Positions 33,321 to 41,665 of a DNA stretch of 64,000 nt are shown here, one piece after another (positions within the stretch are counted from its first letter, which is position 1; the number at the start of each line of letters is the position of its first letter). A program made the position numbers and the translations under genes. The notes beneath the pieces are model-generated. The model had not been told where the DNA came from, made no database searches, and worked only from the letters and a program-made list of their open reading frames with translations. Source of the DNA: Methylocapsa aurea (GTDB lineage: Bacteria; Pseudomonadota; Alphaproteobacteria; Rhizobiales; Beijerinckiaceae); the NCBI RefSeq assembly GCF_000746085.1, contig NZ_JQKO01000012.1:96530-160529 (forward strand). Direction: 5' to 3'.

Positions 33321-34348
33321 TGAGAGTGCTTATCGCAACCGATGCTTGGCATCCCCAGGTCAATGGCGTGGTGCGCACCTTGACGTCGCTCGCTCGCAGC
33401 GCGCGCAGTCTTGGCGTCACGATCGATTTCCTGTCGCCGGAGGGATTTCCTTCGGTTCCTTTGCCGACCGATCCCGGTTTGCGCTTGGCTCTGCCCGGAC
33501 GCAGGGAGGTTGCCCTGCGCATCGAGCAGGCTCGGCCGGACGCGATCCATATCGCGACCGAAGGGCCGATCGGCCATGCCGTGCGCGCCTATTGCATCAA
33601 GAACAAACTGCCCTTCACGACAAGCTACACGACGCGGTTTCCCGAATATATCTCCGCGCGGCTTCCGATCCCGGAGAACTGGTCCTACGCTGTCCTGCGC
33701 CGCTTCCATTCGGCGGCCACCGTCACGATGGTGTCCACTCCTTCGCTGATGGTGGAGCTCGCGCAGCGCAATTTCAAGAACCTCGGCATGTGGACCCGCG
33801 GCGTTGACACGGATGTGTTCAACCCGGAGCATGCGATCGATCTCAATCTTCCGCGCCCGATCTTCATCAGCGTGGGACGAATCGCGGTCGAGAAGAACCT
33901 CGAAGCCTTTCTCTCGCTCGATCTGCCTGGCTCGAAGGTTGTGATCGGGCAGGGGCCTCAGGAGGCGGAATTGCGGCACCGCTTTCCGGACGCAAAATTT
34001 CTCGGCCTGATGGAAAACCGAATCCTGGCCGCTCATATGGCCGCCGCGGACGCCTTCGTGTTCCCCAGTCGGACGGACACGTTCGGCCTCGTGCAGCTCG
34101 AAGCCCTTGCCAGCGGCGTTCCAATCGCGGCATTTCCGGTGGCCGGCCCGAGGGACGTTGTTCAGAACAATCCGATCGGGGTGCTGAACAACGATCTTCG
34201 CGCCGCTTGCATGGGCGCGCTTCAAATTTCGCGGGAAGCGTGTCGCGCCTTCGCGCTGACCCGCTCTTGGGAAAATAGCGCCAAGCAATTTATCGGCCAT
34301 ATGAAGCAATTGTTGATCGGCAACGCGCGCAAGCCGCGCTCGGCATAG
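33320..34348 (+). CDS. Glycosyltransferase family 4 (GT-B) protein
   Basis: 342 residues, slightly short for a GT4 enzyme. The N-terminal MRVLIATDAWHPQVNGVVRTLTSLARSARSLG is the characteristic opening of lipid-linked GT4 enzymes such as MgdA/PimB-like. The central ISVGRIAVEKNLEAFLSLDLPGSKVVIGQGPQEAEL and the C-terminal FVFPSRTDTFGLVQLEALASGVPIAAFPVAGPRDVV hold the sugar-nucleotide E-x7-E region. No signal or membrane span. The next gene, 64 bp away, is a PmtA-type methyltransferase, so a lipid acceptor such as diacylglycerol is plausible but is an inference. Confidence 0.87.
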   Translation: MRVLIATDAWHPQVNGVVRTLTSLARSARSLGVTIDFLSPEGFPSVPLPTDPGLRLALPGRREVALRIEQARPDAIHIATEGPIGHAVRAYCIKNKLPFTTSYTTRFPEYISARLPIPENWSYAVLRRFHSAATVTMVSTPSLMVELAQRNFKNLGMWTRGVDTDVFNPEHAIDLNLPRPIFISVGRIAVEKNLEAFLSLDLPGSKVVIGQGPQEAELRHRFPDAKFLGLMENRILAAHMAAADAFVFPSRTDTFGLVQLEALASGVPIAAFPVAGPRDVVQNNPIGVLNNDLRAACMGALQISREACRAFALTRSWENSAKQFIGHMKQLLIGNARKPRSA

Positions 34349-34412
34349 AGCGCAAAGCGCCGGTTTTGGCGCAGAGGAAATTGGCCCCGGGCGCAATGGG
34401 GCGGGAGGGGAA

Positions 34413-35099
34413 ATGGGGACGGAATTCAATAAGGATGCGGTCGAGAAGGCCTATGCGCGCTGGGCGCCGATCTATGATTTCGTGTTCGGCGCATTGTTCG
34501 CGCGCGCGCGTCGGGCTTCGATCGATGCGGCCGAGCGCGTCGGCGGACGCATCCTCGAAGTCGGGGTCGGCACCGGCATTTCACTTCCCGACTATGCCCG
34601 GACGACGCGCCTCGTCGGAGTCGATCTCTCCGAGCCGATGCTGCGCAAGGCGCAGGCGAAGATCAAGGAATTGCGCCTCACCAATGTTGAGGGACTGGCG
34701 CTCATGGACGCCCAGCGGCTGGCGCTCCCGGACGAATCATTTGACGTCATCGTGGCGCAATTGGTGATCACCACATGTCCGGATCCGGAAGCCGCGCTCG
34801 ATGAGCTCGCCCGCGTGCTCAAGCCGGGGGGCGAGATCGTGTTGATCAGCCGCGTCGGCGCCGATAAAGGGCTGCGCCATATTGTCGAGCAAGGGCTGAC
34901 GCCGATCACCCGGCTCCTCGGCTGGCGGTTGGAATTCCCCTGGGCGCGCTATGAGCGCTGGGCGGCAAAACCGCACGGGGTGCATCTGATCGAGCGGCGC
35001 GCCATGCCACCCTTCGGTCACTTCTCGCTCATCCGCTTCGGCAAGGTTGGGGCGAGCGCCAAGCAGGAGAATCGCTTGGAGGCGCCCGTCGCAGGCTGA
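34413..35099 (+). CDS. pmtA: Phosphatidylethanolamine N-methyltransferase, rhizobial/Rhodobacter type
   Basis: 228 residues; the ATG at 34413 follows GGGAGGGGAA. It shows the SAM motif I GGRILEVGVGTGISLPDYARTTRLVGVDLSEPMLRKAQAKI, post I AQLVITTCPDPEAALDELARVLKPGGEIVLISRVG, and the N-terminal AYARWAPIYDFVFGALFARARRASIDAA, close to Rhodobacter/Sinorhizobium-type PmtA. It converts phosphatidylethanolamine stepwise to phosphatidylcholine with SAM at the inner membrane. Sequence alone does not exclude a ubiquinone- or other lipid-modifying paralogue. Neighbours (GT4 before, a membrane protein and phosphatidylserine decarboxylase after) support a phospholipid role. Confidence 0.85.
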   Translation: MGTEFNKDAVEKAYARWAPIYDFVFGALFARARRASIDAAERVGGRILEVGVGTGISLPDYARTTRLVGVDLSEPMLRKAQAKIKELRLTNVEGLALMDAQRLALPDESFDVIVAQLVITTCPDPEAALDELARVLKPGGEIVLISRVGADKGLRHIVEQGLTPITRLLGWRLEFPWARYERWAAKPHGVHLIERRAMPPFGHFSLIRFGKVGASAKQENRLEAPVAG

Positions 35100-35279
35100 A
35101 CCCAGCATTCCGACTGCGCTTCGTAGCGATGCGCCGCTCGGACTTTGCCCAACAGCGCTTGTTTCCACCGCTTGATAGCCAGCGGGCGGGACTTTCGCAT
35201 CCCTCTTTCAGAGGTTGGGCAAGCGTTCCGGAACGATCACATTGAGTGAGTTGACCATAAGTAGAGAATGGGGAGGATA

Positions 35280-35888
35280 ATGGCTGGATTTCTTGAGGTT
35301 CTCAGAACGCAGCGGTGGGACGATCATCGCTATTATCACCACAGCCGGATCAACCAGTCGCTGCATCTGGTCAGCGCGATCAGCTTCCTGTGCGCCTATG
35401 TGCTGGTGTTCACGGATCCGGTGGCTGCCGCATTAGCTGGTTGGCTGGCCGCGATGACCACCCGGCAAATCGGGCATTTCTTCTTCGAGCCGGATGGCTA
35501 CGACGAGGTGAATCAAGCGACCAACGAATACAAGGAAGAAGTCAAGGTTGGCTATAACCTGAAGCGCAAGGCCGTCCTGCTGACGATATGGGCGCTGTCG
35601 CCGGTCGCGCTCTACTTCTATCCTACCTTGTTCGGGATCTTTACGCCGCCGGTCAATATGGAAGAATTCGTGCGGCACGTCGCTATGGTCTGGCTTTTCC
35701 TCGCCGCCGCCGGACTCATCTACCGGACCGTGCAGCTGTTCTTCATCAAGGACGTCCAGACCGGCCTAGTGTGGATGACGAAAATCCTGACCGATCCTTA
35801 TCATGACATCAAGCTCTACCACATGGCGCCGCTCTACCTGCTGCGTGGCGAGCTGTTCGATACGATGACGCCTGAGCAGCATGTGTAA
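35280..35888 (+). CDS. Mpo1/DUF962-like integral membrane protein
   Basis: 202 residues; ATG at 35280 with GGGGAGGATA directly upstream decides the start. The N-terminal RWDDHRYYHHSRINQSLHLVSAISFLCAYVLVF and then MTTRQIGHFFFEPDGYDEVNQATNEYKEEVK resemble the YLR-type H...N..LH and G-H-xx-FE marks of the Mpo1/DUF962 family, whose yeast member is an iron-dependent dioxygenase of 2-hydroxy fatty acids. Four to five TM spans follow the pattern (LAGWLAAMTT, AVLLTIWALSPVALYFY, HVAMVWLFLAAAGLIY). I base the family call on these motifs alone, so it is moderate. The gene lies between pmtA and the anchored aminotransferase, and the convergent gap behind it carries three hairpins. Confidence 0.55.
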   Translation: MAGFLEVLRTQRWDDHRYYHHSRINQSLHLVSAISFLCAYVLVFTDPVAAALAGWLAAMTTRQIGHFFFEPDGYDEVNQATNEYKEEVKVGYNLKRKAVLLTIWALSPVALYFYPTLFGIFTPPVNMEEFVRHVAMVWLFLAAAGLIYRTVQLFFIKDVQTGLVWMTKILTDPYHDIKLYHMAPLYLLRGELFDTMTPEQHV

Positions 35889-35965
35889 GACGGGCGCATT
35901 TTTTTGAGCGACGCCGGCAGAGGCCCGTCCGGTTCTCGCTGAGAAAATGCCATAAAGCAAAGAGC

Positions 35966-36005
35966 CTAGGCCATTTTCCGATTCGAGAATCGGAAAATGG
36001 CCTAG
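35966..36005. repeat. Perfect 19-bp palindrome
   Basis: Arms 35966-35984 and 35987-36005 are exact inverse complements with two bases between. CTAGGCCATTTTCCGATTC is the left arm. It may act as a bidirectional terminator between two convergent genes; CTAGAGCG continues into the next hairpin, as in the other repeat copies. Confidence 0.85.
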
Positions 36006-36011
36006 AGCGTT

Positions 36012-36078
36012 TTTCGATCGAATGAAATCTTCCGATCGAAATGTGGACGTGCTCAAATTCAAGGAATTTGAGCACGTC
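36012..36078. repeat. Two further hairpins in the same gap
   Basis: TTTCGATCG (36012-36020) pairs with CGATCGAAA (36033-36041). Then GACGTGCTCAAATTC (36046-36060) pairs exactly with 36064-36078 across a three-base loop. Together with the palindrome before them they fill most of the 212-bp convergent gap. Confidence 0.8.
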
Positions 36079-36100
36079 GCCCTTGATATAAGCCGGCCCG

Positions 36101-37771
36101 TCAGCGATTTCGCGTAAAGCGCCGCGCGATCATCTCTCGCAGGATTTGGCGTTTGATGGATTTGTTCGTCGCCGCCGGATTCGTCCACCACCAGCCGTCT
36201 TGCAGCATCGCTTTGGCGGCGGCCGCGAAGCGATCCACGACAGCGTCGAAGTCTGAGTCGGAATAGTTCAAACTGAAGATGAGCCGCCCGGTTCCGACCC
36301 AACTCAGGGCCAATCCCTCGGCGCGCAGGTAGTATTGAAACATCCAGTTGTAGCGCGAAGGCTGGGTGTAGCAGACAGTCCAAATCGAAGACATATTTTC
36401 CACCCGCACAGGCGCGCCGTCCTCGCGCAGCCGCTGATTGAGGCGTTCCGCGCGATCATTCCAAAGCTGATCCAGATTCTGGTACAGCGCGCCGAACGCC
36501 GGGGTTTCGATCCGCTCCAAGAACTCGCACATGGCGCCCATGACATAGGGATGCGAGTTGAAGGTCCCGCGGGCAAAGCAGATATCGACAGGCCGGTCGT
36601 CGCGGTAACGCTTCATCAAATCCTTGCGACCGCAGAGCGCTCCAACCGGCAGGCCGCCGCCGAGCGTCTTTCCATAGGTGACCATATCGGCTTGGACGCC
36701 GAAATATTCCTGCGCCCCGCGGGGCGCGAGACGAAAGCCGACGAAGACCTCGTCGAAGATCAGCGCGATGTCGCGCTCGGCGCAGACAGCGCGCAGCTTC
36801 TTCAACCAATCGGCATAGGCCTCCTTGTCGAAATGCGCGCTTCGGGCGCTATCGATCAGGCTTGAATCCGCGGGCGCGCCAGCATTCGGATGCAGCGCCT
36901 GCAGCGGATTGATCAGCACGCAGGCGATGTCGCGGCGATTGCGCAGGACCCGCAAGGCATCCTCGGACATGTCGTTCAACGTGTAGGTTTCATGCGTCGG
37001 AGTCGGGTTGCCAAGTCCCGGTTGGACGTCGCCCCACCACCCGTGATAGGCGCCGCAAAAGCGCACCAGATGTGATCGGCGCGTGTGGTAGCGGGCGAGC
37101 CGCACCGCCTGCATGACCGCCTCGGTTCCGGACATGTGAAACGATATTTCGTCGAGCCCGGATATTTCCTTGAGCCGCCTGACGTTATAGGCGATCACCG
37201 GATGGTAGCTCCCAAGAACGGGACCGAGGTCGCGCACCCGCTGGCTGCCCCGCTCGATGCACTCCTTGTAGAAGTCATATCCGAACAGGTTGACCCCATA
37301 GGAACCGGTCAGATCATAGAATCGATTGCCATCGAGGTCGGTCACGGTCACGCCGGAAGACGCCTGGACGAAGGCGCCGGCGGAGAGGTGTTGGCGCACA
37401 AAGCGGCTGTACTGGAATGGCGCCCGATAGACGTCGGTGAATTGCAGGTCGGAGATGCTTTCCTTGATTTCCGCGGTGAGCTTGTTGGTCTCCTTAAATC
37501 GCTCCTGATAGAGATTGGAGAGACGCATGAAGCCGGCGCGGCGGCGAGCGGCGATTTCTTCCGGCGGCTCATCCGAGCGGAAGAAACGCTCCTCGTCATA
37601 CTCATAGAATGGTATGAGCGAGGCGACTCGTCGCGCCATCCGAGAATGACCCGTCAACGACCGGTGCTTTGCCTTTGAGAGCTCGAGCCGCGTCTTCAAT
37701 TTTGTCAGGGCGACCGTCAATGCGGCTGCGCCAAGCGCGGACAAGCCCAATGTTGTGTAGCTGACTTCCAT
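36101..37771 (-). CDS. Class-III PLP-dependent aminotransferase with an N-terminal membrane anchor
   Basis: 556 residues, about 120 more than a plain GSAM-type enzyme. A hydrophobic anchor (LGLSALGAAALTVALTKLKT) is at residues about 8-27, then a basic helical linker, then the aminotransferase from about residue 115: FVQASSGVTVTDLDGNRFYDLTGSYGVNLFGYDFY, VRDLGPVLGSYHPVIAYNVRRLKEI, and HMSGTEAVMQAVRLARYHTRRSHLVRFCGAYHGWW. The PLP Lys is in MVTYGKTLGGGLPVGALCG and the upstream Asp in LIFDEVFVGFRL. It resembles glutamate-1-semialdehyde aminomutase, but the anchor and length argue against HemL. It is divergent from psd with 35 bp between start codons, so a membrane lipid or lipid-linked substrate is an attractive guess. 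Confidence 0.85.
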   Translation of the reverse strand: MEVSYTTLGLSALGAAALTVALTKLKTRLELSKAKHRSLTGHSRMARRVASLIPFYEYDEERFFRSDEPPEEIAARRRAGFMRLSNLYQERFKETNKLTAEIKESISDLQFTDVYRAPFQYSRFVRQHLSAGAFVQASSGVTVTDLDGNRFYDLTGSYGVNLFGYDFYKECIERGSQRVRDLGPVLGSYHPVIAYNVRRLKEISGLDEISFHMSGTEAVMQAVRLARYHTRRSHLVRFCGAYHGWWGDVQPGLGNPTPTHETYTLNDMSEDALRVLRNRRDIACVLINPLQALHPNAGAPADSSLIDSARSAHFDKEAYADWLKKLRAVCAERDIALIFDEVFVGFRLAPRGAQEYFGVQADMVTYGKTLGGGLPVGALCGRKDLMKRYRDDRPVDICFARGTFNSHPYVMGAMCEFLERIETPAFGALYQNLDQLWNDRAERLNQRLREDGAPVRVENMSSIWTVCYTQPSRYNWMFQYYLRAEGLALSWVGTGRLIFSLNYSDSDFDAVVDRFAAAAKAMLQDGWWWTNPAATNKSIKRQILREMIARRFTRNR

Positions 37772-37806
37772 CCGTTCAAACCCTTTTGAGGCAAAGTAAC
37801 CGCATC

Positions 37807-38670
37807 ATGACCATTCGCTCCCTGATTGCCACGCTCAGCCAGCAGGAGAATCTCAATTTTCTCCTGACCAATCGGATTCCGCGCCGTCTGGCGACCCAAT
37901 TCATGGGTTGGTTCAGCCAAATTGAGCAGCCATTCGTGCGCGATCTGTCAATTGGCGTCTGGCGGCTTTTTTCCGATTTGGATCTGAGCGAAGCGAAGAA
38001 GACCCAATTCAAAAGCATGCACGATTGTTTCGTCAGGGAGCTGAAGGACGGAGCGCGGCCCATCGACCCGGATCCGGCGGCGCTAATCAGCCCGTGCGAC
38101 GCAATCGTTGGCGCATCCGGTTCGATTGTTGGCGTCGAACTGATGCAGATCAAGGGATTTCCCTACACGTTGCAAGATTTGCTTCGCGATCAGGCGCTGG
38201 TCGATCTCTACCGCGACGGGTTGTACGTCACGCTGCGGCTCACGTCCAGCATGTATCATCGTTTCCACGCGCCGCACGACTGCCGCGTGGAGCAGGTGAC
38301 CTACATTTCAGGCGATACGTGGAACGTCAATCCGATCGCCCTCAAACGAGTCGAAAAGCTCTTCTGCAAGAATGAGCGCGCGGTGATTCGAACCCGGCTG
38401 GCGGCGACCGGGCATGTCGTCACTTTGGTCCCGGTCGCGGCCATTCTTGTCGCCAGCATCCGGCTGAATTTCCTAGGCGCCCGGCTCGATCTCCGGCGTG
38501 GGCCGAACGTCATTCCTTGTGACGCGGCGTTCCGCAGGGGCGAAGAAATGGGCTGGTTTCAGCATGGATCGACCATCATCGTCTTCGCGCCGAAGGGCTT
38601 CAAGCTCAGCGAAGGCGTGCGTGCGGGAGACGCCATCCGCATGGGTCAGCCGCTGATGCAGCTGCCCTGA
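37807..38670 (+). CDS. psd: Phosphatidylserine decarboxylase family protein
   Basis: 287 residues. It shows MYHRFHAPHDCRVEQVTYISGDTWNVNPIALKRVEKLFCKNERAV, matching the YHR.H.P..G......Y..G...SVN......LF..NER block with the catalytic His/Asp region, and ends with WFQHGSTIIVFAPKGFKLSEGVRAGDAIRMGQPL, where HGST is the self-cleavage site that makes the pyruvoyl Ser (LGST in E. coli). Leu to His before GST is a departure. It decarboxylates phosphatidylserine to phosphatidylethanolamine, the substrate of PmtA. A TTG at 37786 could be a longer start. Divergent to the anchored aminotransferase with almost no promoter space. Confidence 0.87.
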   Translation: MTIRSLIATLSQQENLNFLLTNRIPRRLATQFMGWFSQIEQPFVRDLSIGVWRLFSDLDLSEAKKTQFKSMHDCFVRELKDGARPIDPDPAALISPCDAIVGASGSIVGVELMQIKGFPYTLQDLLRDQALVDLYRDGLYVTLRLTSSMYHRFHAPHDCRVEQVTYISGDTWNVNPIALKRVEKLFCKNERAVIRTRLAATGHVVTLVPVAAILVASIRLNFLGARLDLRRGPNVIPCDAAFRRGEEMGWFQHGSTIIVFAPKGFKLSEGVRAGDAIRMGQPLMQLP

Positions 38671-38720
38671 GGCCGCCCGACAATCGCGCCCTGATCGGCG
38701 CGTTCCTCCGTTGGGGCCGA

Positions 38721-38760
38721 CTCAGTCCTACGGCGCAGCGATCCGCGCCGTAGGACTGAG
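38721..38760. terminator. Perfect 16-bp hairpin between convergent genes
   Basis: CTCAGTCCTACGGCGC (38721-38736) pairs exactly with 38745-38760 across an eight-base loop. It lies between the psd stop and the stop of the next, opposite gene, so it may act as a bidirectional terminator, although it lacks a clear U-tract. Confidence 0.6.
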
Positions 38761-38769
38761 CGCGTTATC

Positions 38770-40317
38770 TTATCTGCCGGAGCGGCTCGATGGAGCGTAA
38801 GTGGGCAGGGTCACGCGATACGCAAGGACGAGCGAATCGATATTGGCGCCCGATGCGTCCTGATAGGGTTGGCCGGCCATGTTTCCGAGCTGGGTGATGA
38901 AGTCATTGTCGCTGCCGACGAAGAGGAAATAGTCGTTGGGAGCCTTGTGGTCGCCAACCGGCGCCACCGCTATGCTTTCCCATTTTTCGTATAGATCATT
39001 GCGGTCGTTCGGCAGGCCATTGTGCAGGCCAAATCGGTTCAACTGCGCGTTGTCGTTGATGTCGAGAAATTTCTGATAGGCCGCCGGCGTGATCGCGCTA
39101 TTTAGCACGCCCAGGGGCGCGATTGGCGTGTCGGCCTGATCGTAGGCGGTCCCCGCAATATTGGTGGCGTCCGCTATGTCGATGAGGTCGACGCTACGAT
39201 AGACGGAGGCCGGGCTGCTCGCCGTGAAGCCGGCGCCGCTGTCTCTGGCGAGCACAAGGAACTGATGATTGTTGAGCGCAAAAAGCGCGCTTTGCGCAGC
39301 GATCAAAAGCTTGGGCGTCGCCGTCGTCTGGTCCTGAAAGAGCGGTAGCTGAACGACATATTCGCCGACCAGCTTTGGCGCGCTATCGCGCAAATCATAG
39401 GCGAGCAGCCGAGTGTTGCGGCGCGTCGTCTTGATCTTGTCGGGATTGAGGTCCTGCATCAGGGCGCTTTGCAGCAGCACGAAGAGGGTCTTGTGGTCCG
39501 GGCTCAGGGCGAGGCCCTCGAAGCCTTGATTGTTCTGGCGGCCAACGACCGGATTGCCGGGGTCGGGATTGTAGATGACGCCGACTGGCGGGCTGTTCGC
39601 CGAAAAATTTTCAACGAGATCGCCATTGCTGTTCAACCGCTTCGGGATGAAGGCTTCGGGCGGGCGAATGGCGGCAAGCAGCTTTCCGGCGAGCGTGTAG
39701 TGGTAGATATAGGGGCCGTATTCGTCGCTCACCCATGCCGTCTCGTCGCCGGGAAGGACCACTCCCTCGGCGTCGATGCTGATGTGCCCGTTCGGTCCGA
39801 TTGGAAGTTTCGGAAGGCCTCCCTGCGCCGCCTGAACGCCCGAGGGATCGAGGCCTGTGGTGAGGCCGTCCTTGAACAGGATCGAGGAGCGATAGTGGAG
39901 CGTCAGCTGGTTCTGATTTGCGGTGCTCGCCCCATAAAACGGCGTGAAGGAGAGATCAAAGCGATCCAAACGGCCGCGGAAGTCCGTGGTTCCCTGTGTG
40001 TTCCATCCCCGATCGGGAACCGCGTAGAGCGTGGCCGAGTAGCCGCGATTCGCGTAATCCTTCCAGCTCTTGAGGTCGAGCGTCATGCCGGAGCCAAATC
40101 CGCCGAGGGTCTCGCCAAATTGATCCACGGCATTGGAAGGAATTCGCGCCACGCCGACGAGCCCCTTATTGACGAAGGTCGCCCCTTGGAAGGCGACCGA
40201 CTGCGCTGCGGCGGAGCCGCCCGCCAGAATAAGGAGCGCCGCGAGGCTGGAGATCAACCGGTTCCGGCCGCGCCCGAGTGCGCTATCGCTGCAATCGGCA
40301 AAGTGTATTGCCCTCAT
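38770..40317 (-). CDS. Secreted esterase-like protein of the phytase-like family
   Basis: 515 residues with a signal peptide (LISSLAALLILAGGSAAAQS). The mature part shows GGFGSGMTLDLKSW, YAVPDRGWN, IDAEGVVLPGDETAWVSDEYGPYIYHYTLAGKLLAAIRPPEAFIP, NQGFEGLALSPDHKTLFVLLQSAL and ESIAVAPV. These blocks are those of the esterase-like activity of phytase (Phytase-like) family, a beta-propeller with an undetermined substrate, possibly a phosphoester. One copy only. It stands alone, convergent with psd. Confidence 0.85.
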   Translation of the reverse strand: MRAIHFADCSDSALGRGRNRLISSLAALLILAGGSAAAQSVAFQGATFVNKGLVGVARIPSNAVDQFGETLGGFGSGMTLDLKSWKDYANRGYSATLYAVPDRGWNTQGTTDFRGRLDRFDLSFTPFYGASTANQNQLTLHYRSSILFKDGLTTGLDPSGVQAAQGGLPKLPIGPNGHISIDAEGVVLPGDETAWVSDEYGPYIYHYTLAGKLLAAIRPPEAFIPKRLNSNGDLVENFSANSPPVGVIYNPDPGNPVVGRQNNQGFEGLALSPDHKTLFVLLQSALMQDLNPDKIKTTRRNTRLLAYDLRDSAPKLVGEYVVQLPLFQDQTTATPKLLIAAQSALFALNNHQFLVLARDSGAGFTASSPASVYRSVDLIDIADATNIAGTAYDQADTPIAPLGVLNSAITPAAYQKFLDINDNAQLNRFGLHNGLPNDRNDLYEKWESIAVAPVGDHKAPNDYFLFVGSDNDFITQLGNMAGQPYQDASGANIDSLVLAYRVTLPTYAPSSRSGR

Positions 40318-40682
40318 TTGTCTGCCTCTGGTTCTGTTTGATGGCTTGCGTTTGCCGATCGGCGACCTGCGCGACAGCGCGTGCGCATTGCCCTCGGCGC
40401 GTGTCTCTTGAGCAGCTCAGCCGAATAGGCGCCGCCGCGTCCCTTGCGGCCGCGCGGTTCGACGTCGACGCGGCTCCACGGCGCTTCAGTTTAGCTTTAG
40501 GCTTGAATATGCGTCAGCAATATTACAGTGAGGCGAGCCCTGGGGCGATCTCAGAGGGGATGCCGCACGGCCAAAGCCCATCGCGTCGATCTGCGCCCGG
40601 CGCTACTTTCGGCAGGCCTGCTCTGAGCGCATTTCCGATCAAGGCGAATTCGTTGGCGGGGGTTTCGACCGGTCAAACCGCA
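40318..40682. other. Intergenic region, 365 bp
   Basis: No gene recognised. It lies between the phytase-like gene start and the end of the AhpD-like gene, both on the minus strand. It should hold the promoter of the phytase-like gene. An open frame across it on the plus strand reads into both neighbours and is a shadow. Confidence 0.5.
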
Positions 40683-41075
40683 TTACGGCGTCTGAAATCG
40701 ATCGTCCACAGGGACGCCATATCCAATCGCAATGCGGTTGGTTTCATTGGCGAGGCCCACCACGGCGCGCAATTCCGCAAATTGCTCATCCGTCATCCCC
40801 TTGGCGCGCGCCGACGCAGTATGGGACGCGATGCAATAGGGGCAATTATTGGTGATGCTGACGGCGACGTAGACCATTTCCTTCGTCAACGGATCCAAGG
40901 CGCCGGGAGCCATGACCTGCTTAACATTGTCCCACAGGCGTTTCAGCGTCGCCGGATGAACGGCGATCGCCTTCCAGAAATTATTGATCCAGTCGACGCC
41001 TCGCGTCGCTTTAATGTCCGCATAAACAATTGCGACCTCCGCGGAGGCGTCGCCTTCCTCGATGAGCGCGGCCAA
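40683..41075 (-). CDS. AhpD-like carboxymuconolactone decarboxylase family protein
   Basis: 130 residues with the AhpD-type redox motif CPYCIASH (Cys-x2-Cys-x3-His) in MVYVAVSITNNCPYCIASHTASARAKGM. It has WKAIAVHPATLKRLWDNVKQVMAPGALDPLTKEM before it, as in small peroxidase-related CMD proteins. Such proteins reduce peroxides or support thiol-dependent redox steps in the cytoplasm. Unlike the CMD-fold protein near 6.2 kb, the cysteines are kept. An upstream ATG is not needed; MAALIEEGD is a typical start. Confidence 0.87.
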   Translation of the reverse strand: MAALIEEGDASAEVAIVYADIKATRGVDWINNFWKAIAVHPATLKRLWDNVKQVMAPGALDPLTKEMVYVAVSITNNCPYCIASHTASARAKGMTDEQFAELRAVVGLANETNRIAIGYGVPVDDRFQTP

Positions 41076-41262
41076 TGTGTCGTCTCCCTGGCTGGCGAGG
41101 CGCGTCTGCTCGCGTTTGAATAGCCGCGCGAAAGACTTCTCAGACGCCCACGATGGGCATGAGCGTCAAGAGTGAGCCAAGTCCAGCGCCATTTCAACCT
41201 GATCCCTCGGGCGGCCAAATCTCGTCAGCTTTGGCGCCGAACGCCTGGGCGCCGCTTCGAGC

Positions 41263-41499
41263 TCAGCCAAACGGCGCTCCAGCGGTTGAAGGGCGCCTCG
41301 TCGTCGGTCGTTGCCGCGAGATCCCCAGCACGCGCAACAGGCGCAAGCTTACCGCTATGTCGTTTACCGCATAGTGGCGGATCTGCTCGAAAGCCGTGTC
41401 GAGCAGATGATCCAAGTCGGTCCAGGGAAATGCTTGTCTAATCTTCCGCTGATTGCGCAGGCTCGATTCGTCTCGATTTGTCTGTCGCAAGGAGCGCAT
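41263..41499 (-). pseudogene. Possible degraded fragment of a DUF2254 membrane protein
   Basis: The minus-strand frame reads WTDLDHLLDTAFEQIRHYAVNDIAVSLRLLRVLG, which recalls the C-terminal AFxQIRxYAxxDxAVxLRLLxxL block of DUF2254 proteins. Those proteins are around 400 residues with N-terminal TM helices, but the frame here closes on both sides, so at most a fragment remains. It stands within a 590-bp stretch (41076-41665) with no other gene. This is based on recall of one motif. Confidence 0.35.
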
Positions 41500-41665
41500 A
41501 TCCGCGCGGCGTTCTTCAAGGCTGAATCCCCGACGGCATAACCCTCTTCGAGCCCTAGATGCGTCCTAATGCCGCGTCGACATTGGCGCAAAATCTGCGC
41601 TGGCGGAGGGGCAATCTTTTTCTGAACACAATTTACCAATATCGCACCCAATCCGCAACAAGAGA

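Noticed and set aside
40278..41123. Plus-strand frame across the gap and AhpD-like gene
   Set aside because: It spans the minus-strand AhpD-like gene and part of another; no motif.
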